A stretch of 43,331 nt of DNA from Erythrobacteraceae bacterium (lineage in GTDB: Bacteria > Pseudomonadota > Alphaproteobacteria > Sphingomonadales > Sphingomonadaceae): assembly GCA_027487015.1 (NCBI GenBank), contig JAIYEK010000231.1:1-43331 (forward strand), given 5' to 3'. Positions 34,401 through 41,129 of the stretch are shown here, one piece after another. Below the pieces are notes generated by a model, which saw only the letters and a program-made list of their open reading frames with translations, was not told where the DNA came from and did no database searches. Positions within the stretch are counted from its first letter, which is position 1. Every line of letters begins with the position of its first letter. A program made the position numbers and the translations under genes.

Positions 34401-36112
34401 ATCAGAGCGAAGACGATGCGGCCGAGACTGAGGAAGACCTCCTTGGCGGCGCCGCGCAAGTGGCCGAATTGGAGAGCATCCTCACTCTTTGTGAAGCCCG
34501 CGGCCTGCCTGCCCGAATGCTCGAATGGCACTACCGGTCGCGCGATCCGTCGCTCATCCGGGTGTCAAATCGGGAGTTCTACTCCGACAGGCTCATCCTC
34601 CCTCCATCGCCGCTGGAGAGGGATCCGACCTTCGGCCTCACCTTCACCAAGGTGGATGGCGCCTACGACAAAGGCGGGCGGCGCGACAACCGGCTCGAAG
34701 GCGAAGCGCTCGTCCGCGCCGTGGCGAAGCATGCGCGAACCATGCCCAAACAGAGCCTCGGGATCGTCACTTTCTCAGTCGCCCAGAAGCACACCATCAA
34801 CTTGCTGCTCGAAAACGCGCGGCGCGACGATAAGGTGCTCGACGAATTCCTGCGCGAAGGCGGCACAGAAGACGTGTTCGTCAAGAATATCGAGAACGTT
34901 CAAGGTGATGAACGCGATGTAATCTTCATCAGCGTCGGCTACGGTCCAGCCCAGCCAGGCGGTCGGATGATCGGTGCAAGCTTTGGCCCAGTGAATCTCG
35001 AAGGCGGTGAGAGGCGGCTCAACGTGCTTTTTACCCGCGCACGGCTGCGCTGCGAGGTCTTTGCGTCCTTTGATCCGGGTGATCTGGATGTGAGCCGGTC
35101 AGCCCGAGAAGGGCCGCGTGTGCTCAAACGCTTCCTCGAATTCGCCAAGACCCGCCAGATTGTCGAGCACTTCCTCACCGGCGATGATGCGGATTCACCG
35201 TTCGAGGAAGATGTCGCCGACACGATCCGTTCGTTCGGATTTCTGGCCGACCCGCAGGTTGGCTCCGCAGGCTTCAGGATCGATATCGGGGTGCGTCATC
35301 CCGACCGGCCGGGCAGCTACATTCTCGCGGTGGAATGCGATGGCGCTACCTACCATTCCGCTCTGTGGGCCCGCGAGCGGGATCGCCTGCGGCAAGGTGT
35401 GCTCGAAAACCTCGGTTGGCGCTTCCACCGTATCTGGAGCACCGACTGGTTCTACAACCGCAATCGCGAAATAGCGCGCCTGCGAGACGCCCTTGAGCAC
35501 GCCCGGGAAGCCGAGCGCCGCGGCAATCTGCCAGTGAAGGAACCGGCGGTTCCGGCAGCGCCGCCAAGGCCCACGGTCATCGAACCCCAACCGCTGCCGG
35601 AAATCGTCGAGCGGCAGATGCCCGCCTATTCAAGGGCTCACTTCCCGGTTCGGTCGCCATTCGAACCCCATGAGGCACCGATGTCGGAGCTCCAGCTTCT
35701 GGCCCAAAGGATCGTCGAGCATGAAGGGCCGATCAATGCCGAAGAGGTGGCACGCAGAATTTCCGCGTGTTTTGGACGGGAGCGCGCCGGCAACCGCATC
35801 CTGAATGTCACCAAGCGGGCTCTCAATTCATTGGCAGGTCGAGGGGTGATAGAGTTCGATGACGGTTTCTACATGACAGATGGGCAGCTGAATGCGCCTC
35901 CGGTCCGCGATCGATCCAACGAAGCCGGAGCGACCCTGAAGGCCTCTTCAATATCGCTTCACGAAATCGAAGCCGCACTCAAGATCGCCCAAGATGATAA
36001 TGCGGGTGCCGCTGACGACGATCTGATCAGAGCGGCCGCACGTCTGCTTGGCTTCAAACGGGTGGGTTCTGACCTCAAAGCAAGGATTTCAGAGGCACTA
36101 ACCGCAGATTAG
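31427..36112 (+). CDS. DUF4011 / SF1 helicase / Vsr-like nuclease protein (1561 aa)
   Basis: The TTG start at 31427 has GGGGGAG upstream. The N-terminal DUF4011-like region begins LFDETRRRLVETGTRNRLVH. The SF1 helicase has GPPGTGKSQT (about 322-331), LLLIDEASQV (about 941-950) and VVVVGDQKQLPPTSFF, then later helicase motifs ending near residue 1220. A PD-(D/E)xK/Vsr-like nuclease follows (FRIDIGV near 1282, VECDGATYH near 1302), then a DUF3320-like C-terminal domain (about 1420-1485). This architecture is known from defence islands and has been reported as antiviral; from memory it is the DUF4011-helicase-Vsr (Hhe) type. All main motifs are intact. It acts alone in such reports, while here it stands with type I RM and DUF262/HEPN genes. 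Confidence 0.88.
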   Translation: MSAAANPQVRRLFDETRRRLVETGTRNRLVHVNRANTRGAVVNIEDERSDDVYQMLSGGRTMRFRPLGKDRHQQGEILLSATEEVGSGGADESRYTDNQLDTLLGPDALAKKLLKIARDARTAEEEQGVNILYLALGFVTWFEDEKSDVRREAPLVLLPVELIRNQRTSTYDLRMRPDDLMTNLPLQQRWQDDFGLVLPDLEIEDDWRPSDYFDRVEAIVGKRARWSIDRNGMQLGFFSFSKLLMYRDLDLDAWPDGNLENHDLVRGLLYEGFGEDQSPFGHGESLDAVLPPENICHVVDADASQAKVIEEARCGKNLVVQGPPGTGKSQTIANIIAAAAKEGKSVLFVAEKMAALEVVHDRLVKVGLADICLELHSRTANKRQVLEELKRTLNAGEAIPAMPEQPDALRKTRDELNAIAQALHAPVGETGETAFRMLSRQARYIGLGAQPPTFASPNLSSMDRAAEQRAVTALSRYGAALEATGDPAAHPLRGVRNTSLQPVDQARLRPLIESVHDDVAGFNMAMDAALDVVGLADGGWFDLADSMVELLRALDGLGQSQAGLAQKMLRCADRQRLKATLALGKQWHDERDAARDLYLDHAFSTDVTHLRGPLAAGTLSFFSRWGGAYRAASRELAGLLKTALPGSADGRLEYVDRLLEIARLRGEWAVDEPFCQAAVGEDWRGERTDWNAIESVCDWAHHVIAANTDIQAETDDLVSAALANGRDGLIERIQASGEQAWKSLSELRTLFDLGDDRFPDGWREADLPLIIEALTEMAGAVDQYPAWAELVAAKKIADAEGIETLADRLANGDMNVENATIELRFARAEAIWRRAVASNSALADLANVDRHALVAQFSHLEKKHLHDNVTGIVAGHLSQLPRGALGEMKIIRGEMGKKRGHKALRRLFSEAPTAIQRIKPVLLMSPISVAQYLTPGTHSFDLLLIDEASQVRPEDALGAIARARQVVVVGDQKQLPPTSFFDRLTSGDGDDDQSEDDAAETEEDLLGGAAQVAELESILTLCEARGLPARMLEWHYRSRDPSLIRVSNREFYSDRLILPPSPLERDPTFGLTFTKVDGAYDKGGRRDNRLEGEALVRAVAKHARTMPKQSLGIVTFSVAQKHTINLLLENARRDDKVLDEFLREGGTEDVFVKNIENVQGDERDVIFISVGYGPAQPGGRMIGASFGPVNLEGGERRLNVLFTRARLRCEVFASFDPGDLDVSRSAREGPRVLKRFLEFAKTRQIVEHFLTGDDADSPFEEDVADTIRSFGFLADPQVGSAGFRIDIGVRHPDRPGSYILAVECDGATYHSALWARERDRLRQGVLENLGWRFHRIWSTDWFYNRNREIARLRDALEHAREAERRGNLPVKEPAVPAAPPRPTVIEPQPLPEIVERQMPAYSRAHFPVRSPFEPHEAPMSELQLLAQRIVEHEGPINAEEVARRISACFGRERAGNRILNVTKRALNSLAGRGVIEFDDGFYMTDGQLNAPPVRDRSNEAGATLKASSISLHEIEAALKIAQDDNAGAADDDLIRAAARLLGFKRVGSDLKARISEALTAD

Positions 36113-36469
36113 GCATCCCCTTCACTGCCGGGAAGCGCCGTCCGTAAGCGAACCCACTGGTTGATCGGCCGTAAAGGCCGTGTCTGGGAGGCAACCTTCC
36201 TTCTTGACCAAGCCGCCAAATGTCCGCTTCTGCGAGGTGCAGAGCGTAGCGTTCCTCCGTAACCGCAGCCAAATCTGAGAAATTGCCTCGCCAACTGGGC
36301 GTTGGGTTTACGACGAATCCGACAAAGACTGGATGAAGGTGCCAGATAGCGCCACCAACCGTGGATGGCGGCTTCGTCCCTTAGTTCGCCATTCTGAAGG
36401 TCGAACTTGTCTTGCTGTCCGGTTTCGTAAATGTGGTATCCGCAAAGGAAACCAACGGGGAATCAGATG
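36113..36469. other. Intergenic region before DUF262 gene
   Basis: A 357-nt stretch. A minus-strand 65-aa frame (36075-36272) overlaps the helicase 3' end and was not accepted. I see no other gene or clear terminator. The base composition is somewhat lower in GC toward the DUF262 gene. Confidence 0.4.
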
Positions 36470-37573
36470 CTACGCGACGAGATCGAGGAGGCCAAGCGGG
36501 CGGTTACAACCGACACGGTAGCAATTACCGTTGGTGAGATTGCCAGCATGTATGCTGCCAACGAGTTGAACATTCTTCCAGAGTTCCAGCGCCTTTTTAG
36601 GTGGTCTGACGATCGAAAATCGAACTTCGTCGAATCAATCCTCATCGGAATCCCAGTGCCACCCGCATTTGCCTACGAGAATGATAATGGCACGTGGGAG
36701 TTGATCGACGGCCTCCAGAGGATTTCGACCCTATTGGAATTTATGGGACTTCTGCGTGACCCAGACACGGGAGAATTTAGACGTTCTCGCTTGATCCATA
36801 CAAAATATCTTCCTTCGCTTGAGGGAGTCGTTTGGAAAACACAAGGCGATGACGAAGTGGCGCTTGACACCGCCCTTCAGCTATTTTTTCGCCGGAGCCG
36901 TATCGACTTTCAAATTCTGAAACATCCGAGCGATCCGAAGACGAAGTTCGACCTTTTTCAAAGATTAAATCGCGGCGGTGCGTATGCGAACGAGCAGGAG
37001 GTAAGAACCTGCTCGATGGTGCTCGCCAATCCTGACGCTACACGGCAGATGAAGGATTTCTGCAACACGCCGTCATTTAGTGCGATATTTCGGGTAACGG
37101 ATGAACAACGAAAGGTGCAACGCGACCTCGACTATCTCGTTAGGGTAATCGTGCACACTGTAAATGACCTGCCCCGCGGGACCGACGTGCAGGAGTTTCT
37201 CGACCACGGCATTCTTCGCGTCCTTGCTGAGCCGGGAGCTCTCGAAGCAATCGAGAACGCAGAATGGACAGTGACTGCTTTGCATCGCGCCTTGGACGAC
37301 CAAGCGTTGATCCCTCCTGACGAACGCCTAGAGGGGATCGCACCTCGATTTTCTCTCCGAGCGCTAGAGGGGATCGTCGTTGGAATCGGACGCAACCGGT
37401 TCGCGATCCAAAACCTCCCGGACCCCGATGAATTTATCCGACAGCGCGTTGCAACGTTTTGGCAGCAGCCACAGGTAGCAGAAATGAGTGCTGCCGGCCT
37501 AAGAGGCACCGTTCGAATACAGCGAAGCGTCCCTTTCGGCGCTGAGTGGTTTAATCCAAATGTCGGTGCCTGA
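36470..37573 (+). CDS. DUF262-domain protein (367 aa)
   Basis: DUF262 proteins belong to a ParB/Srx-like nuclease superfamily that includes the GmrS half of GmrSD. Diagnostic motifs are present: LPEFQRLFRW (about 37-46) and LIDGLQR (79-85), the latter the DGQQR-like catalytic signature. The ATG at 36470 is favoured; the track start at 36431 adds 13 residues with no support. The gene overlaps the next (HEPN) gene by 14 nt. In known pairs the two products act together, often as defence or toxin-antitoxin units. Codon choice is less GC-biased than in the efflux genes, consistent with separate acquisition. Confidence 0.82.
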   Translation, partial: LRDEIEEAKRAVTTDTVAITVGEIASMYAANELNILPEFQRLFRWSDDRKSNFVESILIGIPVPPAFAYENDNGTWELIDGLQRISTLLEFMGLLRDPDTGEFRRSRLIHTKYLPSLEGVVWKTQGDDEVALDTALQLFFRRSRIDFQILKHPSDPKTKFDLFQRLNRGGAYANEQEVRTCSMVLANPDATRQMKDFCNTPSFSAIFRVTDEQRKVQRDLDYLVRVIVHTVNDLPRGTDVQEFLDHGILRVLAEPGALEAIENAEWTVTALHRALDDQALIPPDERLEGIAPRFSLRALEGIVVGIGRNRFAIQNLPDPDEFIRQRVATFWQQPQVAEMSAAGLRGTVRIQRSVPFGAEWFNPNVGA

Positions 37574-38189
37574 AGACTTTTTCGATGCCATCGATACCGC
37601 TCGCGTGCAGCGTGCGAAAGAGCTGTCCGAAGTAAAGCGGACCTTTCTCTCGATTGCGAGTGCTGACCCCCTGGCTATTGGGTCGAAGTCCGTGGTGGTT
37701 CTTAGCTATGCAGCTTGGGAGGGTTTTTACAACGATTGCGTGAGGATCTATCTGGACTTTCTCGAACATCGTGGTGTGAAGGTTGCTGACGCCAGCTGGT
37801 TGCTCTTGGCAGGCGCAATGAGTGCAGATTTCAAAAGTCTACGCGATAGACATCACTCAGATGTGGCGAAACGTGAGTTCTTGGAACAATTAAAAGACCG
37901 ATTGATTTGCGATTTCGTTGGTTTCGATCGCTCAGTCGTCATGGCGCGTTCGAATCTGAATTTCGCAAAGCTTTCTTCGAATTTTGCCCTTTTGGCTCTG
38001 GAAGTCACACCGTTTCAGGAACTTCGGTTGAGAATAGACAAAGAGCTTGTGGGGTGGCGGCACGCCGTCGCTCACGGCGATCCGCCTGACCTGACGGCAG
38101 TCGATGTTACGTCTCACACCAAATTCGTATCGGAGCTTTTGCTGACAGTTGCGGGCAGTTTCCAACATGCCATCCTTCGGCATGTATAG
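37560..38189 (+). CDS. HEPN nuclease-like protein, MAE_28990 type (209 aa)
   Basis: The C-terminal WRHAVAHGD contains the HEPN R-x4-H signature (Arg167, His172) typical of RNA-cleaving or AMPylated HEPN toxins. The N-terminal YAAWEGFYNDCVRIYLDFL and the overall helical pattern match the MAE_28990/MAE_18760 HEPN family. The start overlaps the DUF262 gene, suggesting that both are made together. A nuclease effector role is established for several HEPN families, but which of the two proteins is toxic here is inference. Confidence 0.8.
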   Translation: MSVPEDFFDAIDTARVQRAKELSEVKRTFLSIASADPLAIGSKSVVVLSYAAWEGFYNDCVRIYLDFLEHRGVKVADASWLLLAGAMSADFKSLRDRHHSDVAKREFLEQLKDRLICDFVGFDRSVVMARSNLNFAKLSSNFALLALEVTPFQELRLRIDKELVGWRHAVAHGDPPDLTAVDVTSHTKFVSELLLTVAGSFQHAILRHV

Positions 38190-38651
38190 CACCCATGAAT
38201 TGTAGATTTGAGGCCTGGAGGGTGCCCGCACGGGGCTTGAATTGGGGCTCCATATCGGCGGAACGCATTGACCAAACCTGATGGGCAGCTTCCGTCGGAA
38301 GTAGACGTTTATCGCCGCGGGAATGGACGACCCGCTTTTCCGTCTGTAGCTCTCGCCCTCGGCCTATTTTTGTTTTTTATTCAACGGCATTTCGAGAGAA
38401 ATTTCCCAATGATTTGAGTGCCCATCTTTGTCCTCAGAAGGGCACCAAATTCTCTCTTCTGAAATCGAGAATCCGCCTTCGGGCGCCCAGCCCCGCGAAA
38501 GCGGCGCAGGTCTGCGGGATTGCGTGACCCGCCAGCACGATAGCGCGCGGCTGGCGCATTCCCGATCAGGGCGGGCTGCGGATAGCGCTGACGGCTAGAC
38601 GGGTTCGGCGCCCCGTTCTCGGGTTCCCATCAAGCCACAAGCAGCGGCCGG
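38190..38651. other. Non-coding flank, probable right boundary of the element
   Basis: This 462-nt stretch separates the HEPN gene from chromosome-like genes. It holds a weak GCGGG/CCCGC hairpin followed by TTTT (38317-38339) and the nested inverted repeats at 38394-38456. I saw no copy of the tRNA-Leu 3' end, so the right attachment site was not identified. A serine recombinase needs only a short common core. Confidence 0.4.
38394..38456. repeat. Nested inverted repeats near the element's right end
   Basis: The outer arms GAGAGAAATTT (38394-38404) and AAATTCTCTC (38447-38456) pair with one bulged base. The inner arms GTGCCC (38418-38423) and GGGCAC (38440-38445) pair perfectly. An outermost ATTTC/GAAAT extension at 38388-38392 and 38461-38465 is also possible. 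It may be a structured RNA, a terminator complex or a recombination-related site; the sequence does not decide. Confidence 0.4.
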
Positions 38652-40151
38652 TCAGGCTGAATTTCCCGCTCGCCTCAGCCGTTGCAGAACCTTTGCCAGT
38701 GTCGGCCTCTGGCCGGTCGCCAGAAGGCTCGCCCGGAACAGCCTTGCGATCATCACCAGCTCGATGGTGATCGACACCACCAGCAGCGCGCCTGCGCCGA
38801 TCAGCTCCCAGGTGGTGATGCCCTGCCCGAGCCGTGCGAGCACGGCAAAGGGTGTCCAGAGCGGGACCCAGGTGAGGATCTGAACGATCGGCCCGTTGTT
38901 CCCCGCGATGATCGCCTGAAGCAGGAAGGTAATCGGCAGCAGGATCAACAGCAGCACCGGCATCATGAAGCCCTGCGCCTCGCTCATCGAATCCGCCATC
39001 GATCCGATCGCAACGAAGATCGCCGAAATGGCGATGTAGCCGGCGATGAAGAAGAACAGGATCGCTGCGATGATGCCGGGCGAGGATACCGGCTCGAGCG
39101 CGGGGCGGATGAAGTCCGCGATCGCCCCTTGCGTGGCAAAGGCGGCAACCCCGGCGCATCCGGCCCAGACCGTGATCATCATCAACCCTACCGCAAGGCC
39201 GCCGAGCAGCTTGCCATACATCAGCTCTTCCGGGCTGATGCAGGCGAGCAGGCTCTCGATCAGCTTGTTCGAGCGCTCCTCGACCGATCCCTGCAGCATC
39301 CAGCTGCCCGACAGCATCAGGCTCATCATCAGGATGTAGGCGAGCGCCAAGGGCACGATCGAGCGCACCAGCATCCGCTCGCTCGCCCCTCCGCCGGGGG
39401 GTGGGGTATCGATGTCGATGGTCGGCGCGATGGTCTGGACCAGCACCGCACGCTCCCCCGTCACCCCCGATTGCGCCAGCAGATCCATCCGCAGGCCCGA
39501 GGTCAGCACGTCCTGCAGCTTGGAAACGAAGGATGTGCGCACGTCGTCGGACGAGAAAATCGTGATGCGGGTGTCGGCCGGGTAGGCCTTCGGGATCAGC
39601 ACAACGATCTGGGGCGCCGTGCCGGTCTTGCCCTTGGCGAGCAGGGGCCGCGCGGTCTGTTCGAAAGATGCCTCGGGCGCATCGACCAGTTTGCGCGGCG
39701 GCGCGATGAAGCTGTAGTCGGGCTTGGGGGCTTCGAAGGCCGGCACACCCTCGGGGCGAACGCGCGCGATCTTGGCCAGCGCCGCTTTGAGGCCGCCAGC
39801 CGCGTCAAAGGCTGCGACATCGGCGGGGCCGTACCAGTAGCTCTCCTTGCTCCACGGGGCAGCCGGGTCGGCAGCCTCGAGCCCGTGGCGGCGCACATAG
39901 CGCGACAGCAGGCCCATCAGCCGGCGCTTCTCGTCAAAGGTGAACTGCGCCTCGATTCCCGCAGCCCGGGCGCCGCCCGACCGGTCGACGATGGTCACGC
40001 GGGTCGGATCGCGGTTCTCCAGCGTCTCGCCCAGCAGCGGGCCGAGCGCCAGCGCCACGGGCAGAATCAGCAGCGTCAGCCAGAAACTGCGCAGCTTGAG
40101 GATCTGCAGCATTTCGCGCTTGGCGACGAGGAGCACGTTGGTGCGGTTCAT
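38652..40151 (-). CDS. ABC-2 type transporter permease, NatB-like (499 aa)
   Basis: An N-terminal membrane segment (FWLTLLILPVALALGPLLG) is followed by a large extracytoplasmic domain and then five to six membrane segments after residue about 270, including IMMSLMLSGSWMLQGSVEER and the IISE-like region near it. The ATG at 40151 overlaps the ATPase stop, so the track start at 40310 is too early. The pair resembles NatAB sodium exporters and related ABC-2 systems, but the substrate is not certain. It is probably a core chromosomal gene. Confidence 0.88.
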   Translation of the reverse strand: MNRTNVLLVAKREMLQILKLRSFWLTLLILPVALALGPLLGETLENRDPTRVTIVDRSGGARAAGIEAQFTFDEKRRLMGLLSRYVRRHGLEAADPAAPWSKESYWYGPADVAAFDAAGGLKAALAKIARVRPEGVPAFEAPKPDYSFIAPPRKLVDAPEASFEQTARPLLAKGKTGTAPQIVVLIPKAYPADTRITIFSSDDVRTSFVSKLQDVLTSGLRMDLLAQSGVTGERAVLVQTIAPTIDIDTPPPGGGASERMLVRSIVPLALAYILMMSLMLSGSWMLQGSVEERSNKLIESLLACISPEELMYGKLLGGLAVGLMMITVWAGCAGVAAFATQGAIADFIRPALEPVSSPGIIAAILFFFIAGYIAISAIFVAIGSMADSMSEAQGFMMPVLLLILLPITFLLQAIIAGNNGPIVQILTWVPLWTPFAVLARLGQGITTWELIGAGALLVVSITIELVMIARLFRASLLATGQRPTLAKVLQRLRRAGNSA

Positions 40152-41065
40152 GGCTTGATCTCCTCGGGCCCGACCAGCTGGACGAACACGTCGTGCAGGC
40201 TGGCCTGATGATGGTCCCACCGGCGCAGCGCGATCCCATTGGCGGAGCAATGTTCGAGCACCTGCGCAGGATCGAAGCCCGGGGCGAACTGCAACGACCA
40301 CTCGCGCCATTCAGGATCGGCTGCGGGCGTGCTGGTCGCCTCGCTGACCCCCGGCAGGCCCGACAGATCGGCCTTGGCCACCGCACTGAGCCGCGCAGGC
40401 AGCTGCGCACGCGCCTCGTCGATCGTGCCTTCGAACCGCTTGCGGCCCTTGCGCAGCAGCAGCAACCGGTCGCACAGGCGCTCGGCATGCTGCATCACAT
40501 GAGTCGAGAAGATCACCGCCGCACCCCGGCGCGAAGCGCTCAGGATCTCCTCCTCCAGCAGGCCCTGGTTGACCGGATCGAGACCCGAGAAGGGCTCGTC
40601 GAGCATCAGCAGGTCGGGTTCGTTGACCAGCGCGGTCGCCAGCTGCACCTTTTGCGCCATACCCTTGGACATGTCGGCGATCTTGCTCTTCGCGCGTTCG
40701 GCCAGTTCGAAGCGTTCGAGCAGTTCGAGCCCGCGGCGCCGGGCAAGGCCCTCGTCCAGCCCCTTGAGACGCCCGAAATAGACGATCGTCTCGATCGCGC
40801 TCATGCCCGAATAGAGCCCGCGTTCCTCGGGGAGGAAGCCGATCCGGCTGGCGACGCGGCGGCTGGGCGCATCGCCGAAAAGCGCGATCTCGCCGGATGT
40901 CGGGCGCAGGATGTCGAGCACCATTCGCAAGGTCGTGGTCTTGCCCGCGCCATTGCCGCCGAGGAAGCCGAAGATCTCCCCCGCCTCGACCGAGAAGGAC
41001 TGATCATCGACCGCGAGCAGCTGATCGAAGCGCTTCACCAGATGGCGAATTTCCAGAACGGGCAT
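40148..41065 (-). CDS. ABC transporter ATP-binding protein, NatA-like (305 aa)
   Basis: Walker A is GGNGAGKTT, the signature-like segment is DMSKGMAQKVQLA, and Walker B is LLMLDEPFSGLDP. A C-terminal extension of about 90 residues (from KGRKRFEGTIDEARAQL) is typical of ABC-2 export ATPases. It overlaps the permease gene by four bases, so the two form an operon. It powers export with the permease below; the substrate is unproven. It starts 64 nt after the M16 peptidase gene. Confidence 0.92.
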   Translation of the reverse strand: MPVLEIRHLVKRFDQLLAVDDQSFSVEAGEIFGFLGGNGAGKTTTLRMVLDILRPTSGEIALFGDAPSRRVASRIGFLPEERGLYSGMSAIETIVYFGRLKGLDEGLARRRGLELLERFELAERAKSKIADMSKGMAQKVQLATALVNEPDLLMLDEPFSGLDPVNQGLLEEEILSASRRGAAVIFSTHVMQHAERLCDRLLLLRKGRKRFEGTIDEARAQLPARLSAVAKADLSGLPGVSEATSTPAADPEWREWSLQFAPGFDPAQVLEHCSANGIALRRWDHHQASLHDVFVQLVGPEEIKP

Positions 41066-41092
41066 GTATCAGTGCGACCCTTTTGGGATGGA

Positions 41093-41118
41093 GGGCGGAC
41101 CGGTTGACCGGTCCGCCC
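41093..41118. terminator. Perfect 12-bp inverted repeat between M16 and ABC genes
   Basis: GGGCGGACCGGT-TG-ACCGGTCCGCCC lies in the 64-nt gap between the peptidase and the ATPase genes. It is a very strong hairpin but has no T-tract on the minus strand. It may be a partial terminator, an mRNA-stabilizing hairpin or a dispersed intergenic repeat. Confidence 0.5.
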
Positions 41119-41129
41119 TACGCATCACA

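Noticed and set aside
36075-36272. 65-aa minus-strand ORF (VTEERYALHLAEADIW...)
   Set aside because: The sequence looks protein-like, but it starts at TTG without a ribosome-binding site and overlaps the helicase gene end; not enough to call a gene.
38200-38270. Possible second tRNA-like fold near GTGCCCGCACGGGGC
   Set aside because: Only a short GCCC/GGGC pairing exists; no anticodon or T arm can be folded.
33-38651. Direct repeat of the tRNA-Leu 3' end as right attachment site
   Set aside because: I looked for CGACCGCACCA-like sequence to the right and found no convincing copy; not reported as a feature.
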